A DNA stretch of 45,865 bases from Candidatus Faecalibacterium faecipullorum (lineage in GTDB: Bacteria > Bacillota > Clostridia > Oscillospirales > Ruminococcaceae), in NCBI GenBank assembly GCA_019118985.1, contig DWXX01000044.1:1-45865 (forward strand). The letters are read 5' to 3'. Below, one piece after another: positions 35,871 through 43,083 of the stretch (within the stretch, counting starts at the first letter, position 1; each line of letters begins with the position of its first letter). The notes under the pieces are model-generated. The model searched no databases. It was not told the DNA's origin and was given only the letters and a program-made list of their open reading frames with translations. The position numbers and the translations under genes were made by a program.

Positions 35871-37343
35871 TCACCAGAACCAATACCTCTTTTTGACCAC
35901 GATATAGACCACGACGATGGCCAGCAGGGCGACCCCCGCGGCGGCCAGCGCATAGAGATTCACGTGGATGAAGGTGAGCGTCTCGTTGGTCAGCAGATAG
36001 CGGCCGGCGGTGTCGGTGGTGATCACCCCGCCGTCGTAGCTGTTCAGGTACTGCCACTGCCCGGTGGCCTCATTGTACAGGTAGAGGCGGCTGTACCCGG
36101 CGTTGTCGCCGGTGACGGTCAGGCTGACGGTGCAGGGCATCGCGCCGCCGTCGTTGAGGGCAAACTCCACCCCATCCTGGTCGGCGCTGGGGGCAAAGGC
36201 GACCAGGGTGTCCACCACGTTCTGGGTGTTGCGGATGGCGCTGCCGTCGATGGTCAGGATATAGCCCGCGCCGGTGATGTTCATGGTCTTGCCGGTGCGG
36301 CGCAGCGCGTCCAGCATCTCAGAGGTGACGGTGGGGATATCCGCCTGCTCGAGGTTGACCAGCTCCCCCTGGGCGTCGTTGATCTGCCGGACGATGGGGT
36401 CGTCCGAGGGCGTCTCGCCGCTGCCGGGGGTGCTGCTGCCCCCATTGGAGGAGGCGCCCCCATCCGGGCTGCTGGAGGCCGCCCCGCCCTGGTTGACGAT
36501 GACCGTCACCATGCTGAGGGAGTCCCCGTTGGAGACCACGATGGAGGTGGACCCCACCCCCGCCGCCGTCACCGTGCCGCCGCCGCTGACGGTGGCCACG
36601 CTGGTGTCGCTGGAGCGGAAGGTGAGGGCCTGCGGCGCGCTGGAGGGCGAGACGCTGCCGGTGATCCGGGCTGTCTCGCCCGGCTTGAGGACCAGATAGT
36701 TGGTGTTCAGGTGGATGCCGTCGGTAGGGATATAGACGGTGACGTCCACCGTGCGGACGATGTCGCCGCAGGTGACGGTGATGGTGGCGCTGCCGCGGCC
36801 CACCGCCGTCACCCGGCCGAAGTTGTTGACCGACGCCACCGCCTCGTTGGAGGAGGCGAAGGTGACGTTGGCGGTGGCGGCCGCCGACGACGGGCTGACC
36901 GACACCGAAATGGTGGCCACGTCCCCCAGGGCGATCTCGTCTGCCGAGATGGCGGCGTCCATATCCGCCACCACGGTGGACGGGTCGGGCAGGACGGTGA
37001 TGTCGTAGTAGATGGTCACGTCGCCGGCGGTGGCCGACACCCGGGTCGAGCCCACCGACGCCGCCCCGATCAGGCCGTCCTGGCCGATCTGGACGATGCT
37101 GATGTCCTCAGAGGCGAAGGTCACCGTCTTGTTGTGGGCGTCCTCGGGCAGGACCACCGGCTTGAGCTGCTGGGTGGTGCCCACCACCATCTCGGCGTCG
37201 TAGGCGCCGGGGTCGATGCTCTCCACCTGCACCCGGCCGAAGGGCCAGGACGGCAGGTGGAGCGCGCCGGCAGGCAGGGCCGCGCCGGCGGCCAGGGCGG
37301 CCAGCAGCAGCAGCGCCGCCAGCCGTTTTGTCAGATGCTTCAT
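35871..37343 (-). CDS. Secreted, membrane-anchored protein with three Ig-like (Big_2) domains
   Basis: 490 residues. Signal peptide (about 1-27, basic then Leu/Ala-rich, ending PAGA). Three Big_2-like domains follow at about 38-118, 125-205 and 207-288, each with the repeating pattern ..VTFASSNEAVASVNNFGRVTAVGRGSATITV... A Ser/Gly linker (289-320) leads to a fourth beta-rich region, and a membrane helix near 463-483 ends in KKRYWFW on the inside. It is the last gene of the GyrI-like/HlyD unit, 27 bases after the HlyD gene, with GAGG before the ATG. It might be an envelope docking, adhesion or self-protection partner of the exporter; this is a guess. Confidence 0.8.
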   Translation of the reverse strand: MKHLTKRLAALLLLAALAAGAALPAGALHLPSWPFGRVQVESIDPGAYDAEMVVGTTQQLKPVVLPEDAHNKTVTFASEDISIVQIGQDGLIGAASVGSTRVSATAGDVTIYYDITVLPDPSTVVADMDAAISADEIALGDVATISVSVSPSSAAATANVTFASSNEAVASVNNFGRVTAVGRGSATITVTCGDIVRTVDVTVYIPTDGIHLNTNYLVLKPGETARITGSVSPSSAPQALTFRSSDTSVATVSGGGTVTAAGVGSTSIVVSNGDSLSMVTVIVNQGGAASSSPDGGASSNGGSSTPGSGETPSDDPIVRQINDAQGELVNLEQADIPTVTSEMLDALRRTGKTMNITGAGYILTIDGSAIRNTQNVVDTLVAFAPSADQDGVEFALNDGGAMPCTVSLTVTGDNAGYSRLYLYNEATGQWQYLNSYDGGVITTDTAGRYLLTNETLTFIHVNLYALAAAGVALLAIVVVYIVVKKRYWFW

Positions 37344-37370
37344 GTCATACCTCGCTGCGGACAGGTTTAC

Positions 37371-38486
37371 TCAGCGTACTAAAACGCCCAAAGCCTCCAG
37401 CGCGTACTGGAAGTAGGTCACCTCGTCGTACTGGACCCGGGCGGTCACGCTCATGCCGTTGGCGAGGTCCACCTGGTCGCCGCTCTTGCTGATCAGGTAG
37501 GTGCTGTCCGGCTTGACGGTCACTTTATAGAAGGAGGTGTTGTTGGCTGTGGTCACGTCGCTGTCGATGGCGGTGACGGTGCCGGTCAGGGTGCCGTAGG
37601 CGGTCTGCGCCAGGCCGGTGATGGCGATGGTGCAGGGGTCGCCGACGTCCAGCAGGGGTCGGTCGCTGAGGGTGGCGTAGGCCACGATCTCATAGTCGGC
37701 GTTCTCGCTGGCGACGGTGGCAAGCACCGAGCCCGCCGACAGCACCATCCCGACGCTGTAGGGGGTGTCCATGTGGATGACGCCGGAGGTGGGCGCGTAG
37801 ATGTAGTAATCGTTGGCGCCGGTGCTCAGCGCGTCCAGCTGGGAGCGGAGGTTCTCGATGTTGGCCTGCACGCTGCTGACGTTCTGCGCCGCCGACTGCA
37901 GGGCGGAGTAATAGATCTGCTCCAGCTCGCTCTGGTTCTGCTCCATCATGGTCTGGATCTGCGCCTCGGTGTAGCCGGCGGCGCGGTAGGCAGACGAGTC
38001 GAAGGTGTGCTGCGCCACCTGGCTCTGGTAGCTCTCGTACTGGTAGTAATAGGTCTGGTCGGCGGGGTCCGACTCGCTGAAATAGTTGGTGTTGTCCTGG
38101 ATGGACTGGATCAGCTTGTTGTACTGGTCCAGCTGGGTCTGGTAGATGGCGAGCTGGTTTTCCAGCTGGCTGCGCTGGATGTCGATGTCGGTGCTCTTGA
38201 CATGGGCGATCAGGTCGCCCTGCTCGACATAGCTGCCCTCTGAGATGGTCAGCTCGGTGATCTGGCCCGAATAGGACGACATGATGTAGGTCTTGTTGGC
38301 AGACTGCACCGACCCCTGCAGCTGGCTGATGTAGATGCGGGGGGTGACGGTGCTCCATGCCACAAGGCCGACCATCAGCGCCGCCACGATGAGCAGCAGA
38401 GCGTACCCGTAGGGGGGCAGCTTTTTCTCCATCATGATGCGGCGGTCCTGCAGGTCGTAGAGGTTGGTGACTTTCAGGTTGGTCAT
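37371..38486 (-). CDS. HlyD-family membrane fusion protein of the peptide exporter
   Basis: 371 residues: cytoplasmic start, one membrane helix (about 22-44), a short lipoyl half (YIMSSYSGQITELTISEGSYVEQGDLIAHV), a long coiled coil (about 90-210), the second lipoyl half (YIYAPTSGVIHMDTPYSVG) and a beta-barrel domain to the end. Such proteins work with C39-type ABC exporters of double-glycine peptides. ATG 38486 follows AAGGA by eight bases; a longer frame from 38594 lacks support. It starts four bases after the GyrI-like gene stop. Confidence 0.9.
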   Translation of the reverse strand: MTNLKVTNLYDLQDRRIMMEKKLPPYGYALLLIVAALMVGLVAWSTVTPRIYISQLQGSVQSANKTYIMSSYSGQITELTISEGSYVEQGDLIAHVKSTDIDIQRSQLENQLAIYQTQLDQYNKLIQSIQDNTNYFSESDPADQTYYYQYESYQSQVAQHTFDSSAYRAAGYTEAQIQTMMEQNQSELEQIYYSALQSAAQNVSSVQANIENLRSQLDALSTGANDYYIYAPTSGVIHMDTPYSVGMVLSAGSVLATVASENADYEIVAYATLSDRPLLDVGDPCTIAITGLAQTAYGTLTGTVTAIDSDVTTANNTSFYKVTVKPDSTYLISKSGDQVDLANGMSVTARVQYDEVTYFQYALEALGVLVR

Positions 38487-38490
38487 ACGG

Positions 38491-38946
38491 TCAGTCCTTC
38501 TCCATAAAGACATCCACGACGGCCTCGTCGTCGTCCTGGCTGACAAAGATGGTGTAGACGCTGTTGGCGGTCTTGATGTCATGCTCGAAGGCATAGATGT
38601 TCAGCTTCTGGCCGGCCAGGTCGTTGCGGTTCATGGGGCCGACGTAGTGGGCGTACAGGCAGTTGCGCACCCGCAGCAGGGCGTCCATGTGGTACTGGGG
38701 GTCCAGCCGGGTGATCATCTGGTTGGCCTGGCGCATGATGTACATCTGGGGCTCGGGCTTGGGGCCCTTGGTGACCACCACATGCTGGATCAGCGGGCCG
38801 ATGGGCTGGGCGTTGTGGCTGCGGACAAAATTCTCCATCTGGGTGACGATCAGGGGGATATTGCCAAACTCCTCAGGCATGATGCGGCGGCTGAGCACGT
38901 TGGTCAGCTTGAGGGTCTTTGCTTCGCTTACGACAATTTCATTCAT
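38491..38946 (-). CDS. GyrI-like (effector-binding fold) protein of unknown function
   Basis: 151 residues, no membrane segment, no DNA-binding domain. The two-part pattern NVLSRRI..F..I......FV..HNAQPIGPLIQHVVVT and CLYAHYVGPMNRNDLAGQKLNIYAFEHD..YTIFVSQ resembles the duplicated SHS2 unit of GyrI-like/AraC effector-binding domains and DUF5085 proteins of toxin loci; I name this by pattern only. It sits first in the unit with HlyD and the Ig-like gene, 142 bases downstream of a strong terminator. A small-molecule sensor, chaperone or immunity protein would all fit. Confidence 0.5.
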   Translation of the reverse strand: MNEIVVSEAKTLKLTNVLSRRIMPEEFGNIPLIVTQMENFVRSHNAQPIGPLIQHVVVTKGPKPEPQMYIMRQANQMITRLDPQYHMDALLRVRNCLYAHYVGPMNRNDLAGQKLNIYAFEHDIKTANSVYTIFVSQDDDEAVVDVFMEKD

Positions 38947-39087
38947 AGTGTTTCACCTGTTCATGTAATCTATGCTGTGCAGCGGCAGGAATGTGCGCAG
39001 TGCAGCAGGCAAGGGCGGACGGCGACCGGCGCGCGCTCGCAGCCCGCCTTTGCCTGCCGCGCCCGGTGGGCACGACAGACGCCGCAT

Positions 39088-39129
39088 AAAAATAAGGTGC
39101 GCCAGGAGGTACTTGCCTCCTGGCACACC
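39088..39129 (-). terminator. Strong terminator between the precursor genes and the GyrI-like/HlyD unit
   Basis: Minus strand GGTGTGCCAGGAGG, six-base loop, CCTCCTGGCGCACC then TTATTTTT: a 14-base stem with one wobble. A second G+C-rich hairpin (GACCCCG..CGGGGTC, 39157-39177) lies just upstream. The remaining 38947-39087 gap shows no clear promoter. Confidence 0.88.
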
Positions 39130-39232
39130 ATAACGAGGCATTTTGATCTGCCCCGACCCCGTGGGGGCGGGGTCAGACTAAAATACACTTGCAATCGAGA
39201 TTAGAGCTGAAGCTCCGACTCAACCGGATCGA

Positions 39233-39595
39233 TTAGCCCTCGTACCACTCGACAGAGTAGCCGGCCTTCGCACTGTCAGTGCCCAGGCTGTAGATGGTAG
39301 CAATACCAGCAACTACCTGCATGGCAGTGTTGAAGAAGTCCATATTGGCAACCTTCGCGTTCATGGCAGTGCCGATGTCGCCGAACGCATAGTGGGTGCC
39401 AAAAGTGGTGCCCAGAATGCAGCTGACAAAGCTGCCCAGGAAGGTGTTGCCAATGATCTTGATCAGGTTGGTGCCGAAGGTGCGCCAATTCTCGGAGGTC
39501 ATGACCGGGGGCAGAACGTCCGCGATCACACCGCCGCCAGTGACATAAGTCAGCTCATCCTCTGCCATTACTGCGTAATTTGCAGGAAAGGTCAT
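39233..39595 (-). CDS. Double-glycine-leader secreted peptide precursor (paralogue 1)
   Basis: 120 residues. Leader of 21 residues with ELTYVTGG at positions 14-21, the C39 cleavage signal; predicted core 22-120 of 99 residues, large for an unmodified bacteriocin. The core has MTSENWRTFGTNLIKIIGNT near its start, a hydrophobic Gly/Ala-rich middle, one Cys (in FVSCILG) and the ending IYSLGTDSAKAGYSVEWYEG. It shares the leader, NWRTFGTNLI and IY.LG..AAK-like block with the next precursor. AAAGGTGG precedes the ATG; 42 bases separate it from paralogue 2. G+C content is visibly lower than in flanking housekeeping genes. Function (bacteriocin, signal or toxin) is not shown. Confidence 0.85.
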   Translation of the reverse strand: MTFPANYAVMAEDELTYVTGGGVIADVLPPVMTSENWRTFGTNLIKIIGNTFLGSFVSCILGTTFGTHYAFGDIGTAMNAKVANMDFFNTAMQVVAGIATIYSLGTDSAKAGYSVEWYEG

Positions 39596-39637
39596 GATGA
39601 ACCACCTTTCTTAATTAGAATGTTTCTGACTTATATC

Positions 39638-40015
39638 TTAGTAAGTGGTGCCGTCGATCTTGACAACCTTGTCGTTGTGCAGGGTCTTGGCAGCGTTGAT
39701 GCCCAGGGTGTAGATGGCAGCAGCGGCGCCAACCCAGGACAGAACGGTGTTGCCGATGTCGTTGGGATCCCAGTAAGCCTCTTCCAGCTTAGCGCCCAGA
39801 GCGTCAGCAGAAGCATGGCCGCCGAACAGAACGCCGATGGTGGAGCTCAGCAGGGTGGGGATGGTGGTGTTGCCGATGATGGTGATCAGGTTGGTGCCGA
39901 AGGTGCGCCAGTTAGCGCTGTTCATGACGGCGGGGAAAGCATCCCAAATGTTACCGCCAGTGACGTAGGTCAGTTCGTTCTCAGCAATAGCCGAGTAGTT
40001 TGCAGGCATCATCAT
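39638..40015 (-). CDS. Double-glycine-leader secreted peptide precursor (paralogue 2)
   Basis: 125 residues. Leader with the same ELTYVTGG at 14-21; core 22-125 of 104 residues beginning NIWDAFPAVMNSANWRTFGTNL, then a Gly/Ala-rich hydrophobic middle (GVLFGGHASADALG), AYWDPNDIGNTVLSWVGAAAAIYTLG and a polar end. No Cys, so no disulfide. AAGGGAG is nine bases before ATG 40015. It lies 109 bases downstream of the exporter gene, behind two perfect 14-base palindromes. Two related precursors side by side suggest a two-component product or gene duplication. Confidence 0.86.
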   Translation of the reverse strand: MMMPANYSAIAENELTYVTGGNIWDAFPAVMNSANWRTFGTNLITIIGNTTIPTLLSSTIGVLFGGHASADALGAKLEEAYWDPNDIGNTVLSWVGAAAAIYTLGINAAKTLHNDKVVKIDGTTY

Positions 40016-40066
40016 AATGAATTACTCCCTTCAAATGATTGAAACGAAAATCTTTCGGCCGCCAAA

Positions 40067-40115
40067 CGGTTGCGCAACCGCCTGGTAACCATTTATGTAA
40101 CCGGGTGCGCACCCG
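40067..40115. promoter_or_regulatory. Twin 14-base palindromes ahead of the precursor genes
   Basis: CGGTTGCGCAACCG (40067-40080) and CGGGTGCGCACCCG (40102-40115), centres 35 bases apart, with GGTTAC/GGTTACC copies between them. Both are perfect. They could be a pair of operator sites, or RNA hairpins that protect or limit the precursor message. No convincing promoter is seen between them and the ATG. Confidence 0.5.
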
Positions 40116-40124
40116 ATTGCACCT

Positions 40125-42455
40125 TTAATACGTCATCGAGTCGTCATCGTCCTCTTCATCCGGGGCGGCCGTCTCGACAACGGGCTGTTTGGGCTCTTCC
40201 CGCTTGCGGAAGATGCCCTGCTGCAGGTTCCAGAGGGCGAAGTATTTGCCTTCTTTCGCCATCAGCTCATCGTGGGTACCCTGCTCCACAATGCGGCCCT
40301 CTTCCATGACCAGGATCTGGTCGCAGCCGCGGACGGTGGACAGGCGGTGGGCGACGATCAGCATCGAACGGTCGGCCAGCTGGTTGTAGATCATGTCAAA
40401 AATGGCATTCTCTGTGGCGAAGTCGAGGTTCGAGGTAGATTCGTCCAGAATATAGAGGTTCGAGTCTTTCAAAAAGGCCCGCGCCAGGGCGATGCGCTGC
40501 TTTTCACCGCCGGACAGGCCGTTGCCGGCTTCTTCCAGGTAGGTGTAGTACTGCAGCGGCAGCTTGCGGATAAACTCGTGCGCGTCCGCCTTTTTGGCGG
40601 CTTCCTTGACTTCATCGATCTTCGCGTCGGGGCGGGAGATGCGGATGTTGTCAAAGATGGTCTTGCTGAAAAGCTCGATGTTCTGCGGGACATAGGAGAT
40701 GGCGCGCCGGACCGAATCATTGGAATATTCGTTCAGGTTGACGCCGTTCACCCTGATCTCACCTGACTCCGGCTCGTAATATTTTAGCAGGAGCTTGGTG
40801 ATGGTGGACTTGCCGCTGCCCGAAGAGCCCACCAGCGCCACCTTCTTCCCCGCGGGGATGGTGAAGGAGACGTGGTCCAGCGCCGGGTTGCGGTTGCCGT
40901 ACCGGAAGGTGACGTCGCGGAATTCGATGTCGCCCTCGATCTGCTCAAGCTCGGTGTGCTCGCGCTCGTCGTCCTGCTCGGCTTTGTAGTCCATAATCTC
41001 GGTCAGGCGCTTCATCGAGATGGAAGCCTCCTGGATCTGCAGCTGCAGGTTGACAAGGTTATTCACCGGGCTGGTGAAATAGCTGGAAAGTGTGCTGAAC
41101 GCCATGAAGGAGCCGAGGGTCATATCCCCGTTCAGCACCTGGCTGATGCCTACATAGGTGGTCAGCATCGAGAAGCCGGTGGAGATCAGGCTGGTCAGCA
41201 GCGACTGCGTTGTGGACAGCTTGCTGGACCGGATGCTGATCTTGAGGCTCTTGATATACTCGCGCTCAAGGCGTTCGAGCTCGTTGTCCTCGCCGGCGTT
41301 GCACTTGATGGTCTCGATGCCGCGCAGCCCCTCGATCATCTGGCTGTTGAGGATGGACGCCTGCTGCATGGTCTCTTCGTTGATCTTCTTGTAGGGGCGC
41401 CGGTAGACCAGCACCAGCAGGATGCTGACCAGCGTCATGAACAGCGCGATCGAGAAGAGGGTGGCGTTCATCCTGAACAGGATGATGCCGGTGATGACCG
41501 CCATCGAGATGTCCATGATCAGACTCAGCGCAATGCTTGTGAAGATGGACTTGATGGTGTTGGCGTCGGAGTAGCGGGTGGTGATATCGCCCGTTTTGCG
41601 TGTGGCGAAGAACTTCATGGGCAGCTTGTAGATGTGCCCGAAGTAGCCCAGCATCATGGGGATATCTATCTTAATGGACAGATGGACCAGAATCCACTGC
41701 CGCACGAAGGTGACGAATGCGGAGGTAATGCTGACCACGCTGAATACCAAAATCAGCGTCACCAGCAGGTTCTGCAGCCCGTAGGGCAGCACCTCGTCCA
41801 TCAAGATCTTGTTGAACAGCGAGGACGCGATGCCCAGTATGGTCAGCAGCACCGAGCTGAGGATGGCGTAGGCGAACAGCTTCTTCTGCGGCCAAAGCAG
41901 GTTGACGTACCGCTTGAAGATGCTGCCCTGCTCCACTTTGCCGGGCTGAAAGTCAGCCGTCGGGTTCAAAAGCAGCAGCACGCCGGTAAAGTTCTTGTAG
42001 AATTCGTCCAGGGTCATCCGGCGCAGCTCGGTGCCGGGGTCGCCCACCACGACGTATTCCTTGTCCTTGTATTTCTCACCGGTCTTTTCGGCCTTCTCCT
42101 TGGCTTCGGTCACGCTCAGCATATGCTTGCGGCGCGCGCCTTCGTCCGGGATGGTGGTCTTTTTGAACACCACCACAAAGTGGGTCAGGCCCTGGTCGGT
42201 GATCTCCTGCGCGATGCAGGGCAGGGTAAAGTCGCTTAAAAAGTTTTCGCGGTCCACCCGCACGGCGGCGGTGGTGAACCCCAGTTCGTTTGCGGCCTTC
42301 TGCAGGCCGACGAGGTTTGTGCCCTTCAGGTCGGTGCCCATCATATCACGCAGCCGCGTGATGGTGATTTCCTTTCTGTAATGGAGGCACACCATCGCGA
42401 GACAGGCGGCCGCGCAATCTGTGGTGTCGTGCTGCCGCACATACGTATAGCGCAT
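40125..42455 (-). CDS. C39-peptidase ABC exporter (PCAT) for double-glycine peptides
   Basis: 776 residues: N-terminal C39 peptidase (1-150), six-helix transmembrane domain (about 170-460) and ATPase (about 500-740). Peptidase triad: Cys14 in QHDTTDCAAAC, His92 in LTHFVVV and Asp139 in VVVGDPG. The ATPase shows GSSGSGKST, LSGGEKQRIALARA and LYILDES, all intact. It should cut leaders after GG and export the cores. Odd: His92 and Asp139 are 47 residues apart against about 16 in usual PCATs, because of a charged Lys/Glu-rich insert (about 98-133). The C-terminal tail is acidic (EEDDDDS). ATG 42455 follows AAAGGA by seven bases. Confidence 0.95.
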   Translation of the reverse strand: MRYTYVRQHDTTDCAAACLAMVCLHYRKEITITRLRDMMGTDLKGTNLVGLQKAANELGFTTAAVRVDRENFLSDFTLPCIAQEITDQGLTHFVVVFKKTTIPDEGARRKHMLSVTEAKEKAEKTGEKYKDKEYVVVGDPGTELRRMTLDEFYKNFTGVLLLLNPTADFQPGKVEQGSIFKRYVNLLWPQKKLFAYAILSSVLLTILGIASSLFNKILMDEVLPYGLQNLLVTLILVFSVVSITSAFVTFVRQWILVHLSIKIDIPMMLGYFGHIYKLPMKFFATRKTGDITTRYSDANTIKSIFTSIALSLIMDISMAVITGIILFRMNATLFSIALFMTLVSILLVLVYRRPYKKINEETMQQASILNSQMIEGLRGIETIKCNAGEDNELERLEREYIKSLKISIRSSKLSTTQSLLTSLISTGFSMLTTYVGISQVLNGDMTLGSFMAFSTLSSYFTSPVNNLVNLQLQIQEASISMKRLTEIMDYKAEQDDEREHTELEQIEGDIEFRDVTFRYGNRNPALDHVSFTIPAGKKVALVGSSGSGKSTITKLLLKYYEPESGEIRVNGVNLNEYSNDSVRRAISYVPQNIELFSKTIFDNIRISRPDAKIDEVKEAAKKADAHEFIRKLPLQYYTYLEEAGNGLSGGEKQRIALARAFLKDSNLYILDESTSNLDFATENAIFDMIYNQLADRSMLIVAHRLSTVRGCDQILVMEEGRIVEQGTHDELMAKEGKYFALWNLQQGIFRKREEPKQPVVETAAPDEEDDDDSMTY

Positions 42456-42545
42456 AGATGTTTCCTTTACAAGAGATACACGGGGCGAAGGGCCGCCATC
42501 TCTTTGAGAATGTATGATGATTTTATTCCAATGGACTATGGACAC

Positions 42546-42574
42546 ATTCTATCATATTCCGCTCAAATTCACAA
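42546..42574 (-). promoter_or_regulatory. Promoter for the exporter-precursor unit
   Basis: Minus strand TTGTGA, 17-base spacer, TAGAAT. Leader of about 84 bases to the exporter ATG. Confidence 0.6.
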
Positions 42575-42646
42575 GAGGAAAATTGTTCCGCACTTTGCCA
42601 GTTCAGGCAGAATCAGGGCGGTTTTTGCGATGTGCCCGCGCCAGTG

Positions 42647-42808
42647 AAACAAAAGGGGGTAACCCTGCAGCAGCACGCAGTCCCCTGCTTTGCCCTGCCC
42701 CTGCGGAGAAACAGGACAAAGCAGAGGTCAGCTGCTATCAAAAGAAGGGAGCGCCTACCCTTTGATCAAGGTGCTGCAGCCTTAAAAGCCGTCAAGCTCT
42801 TAAAGCTC
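42647..42808 (-). ncRNA. Candidate structured RNA of unknown class upstream of the exporter
   Basis: On the minus strand a promoter (42815-42843) is followed by a region that folds: closing stem GGCTGCAGCAC (42771-42781) with GTGCTG..CAGG (42664-42676), hairpin ATCAAAGGG..TTTTGAT (42737-42768), and hairpin CTGCTTTGTCCTG / CAGGGCAAAGCAG (42685-42724), whose one non-Watson-Crick pair is G-U only in the minus-strand RNA. The end GGGTTACCC..CCTTTTG can act as a weak terminator and also pairs alternatively with the CAAAGCAGGGG strand. No protein frame is convincing here. I do not recognise a known riboswitch, 6S or SRP core. It may be a stand-alone RNA or a leader. Confidence 0.5.
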
Positions 42809-42814
42809 AAGTGT

Positions 42815-42843
42815 AGTTTACCACAATGCGACAGTTTCTTCAA
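42815..42843 (-). promoter_or_regulatory. Promoter for the candidate structured RNA
   Basis: Minus strand TTGAAG, 17-base spacer, TAAACT. Confidence 0.6.
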
Positions 42844-42920
42844 GGGGCCATTTTTAAATTTTGAGTAAAATTACGTGCCTGATTCGCCAAAAATGGCCGT
42901 CTGTTCTGTACAGGGTGCAC

Positions 42921-42954
42921 AAAAAAGGGGCGCGGACCCCCAGCGTCCGCGCCC
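42921..42954 (-). terminator. tRNA-Asn terminator
   Basis: Minus strand GGGCGCGGAC-loop-GTCCGCGCCCC followed by TTTTTT. Confidence 0.9.
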
Positions 42955-42958
42955 TCAG

Positions 42959-43032
42959 CGCCTCTTGCCTGACTCGAACAGGCGACACCCTGATTAACAG
43001 TCAGGTGCTCTAACCGACTGAGCTAAAGAGGC
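42959..43032 (-). tRNA. tRNA-Asn (anticodon GUU)
   Basis: 74 nt without encoded CCA. Acceptor GCCTCTT/AAGAGGC, D-arm AGCTCAGTCGGTTAGAGC, anticodon loop CTGTTAATC with GTT, T-loop GTTCGAGTC. Single tRNA with its own promoter and terminator. Confidence 0.96.
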
Positions 43033-43054
43033 ATATCACAGCTTTGCGAGAGGT

Positions 43055-43083
43055 ATTCTACCACACCCGCCGCCATTTTGCAA
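43055..43083 (-). promoter_or_regulatory. tRNA-Asn promoter
   Basis: Minus strand TTGCAA, 17-base spacer, TAGAAT, 22 bases before the mature tRNA. Confidence 0.75.

Noticed and set aside
38953-39194. Small minus-strand frames between the precursor and GyrI-like genes
   Set aside because: They run through the terminator hairpin, lack ribosome sites and have no GG leader, so they are not further precursors.
35871-42455. Lanthipeptide, sactipeptide or other modified-peptide cluster
   Set aside because: No LanM/LanB/LanC, radical SAM, YcaO or cyclodehydratase gene is present in or beside the locus.
42647-42808. Known riboswitch, 6S RNA or SRP RNA identity for the folded region
   Set aside because: None of the core sequences I know (for example FMN, TPP, cobalamin or SAM boxes, or the SRP GGAAGGAAGCAGC block) is present; kept as unassigned.
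42381-42868. Plus-strand small frames between the exporter gene and tRNA-Asn
   Set aside because: No ribosome sites or known motifs; the region is better explained by promoters and a folded RNA on the minus strand.
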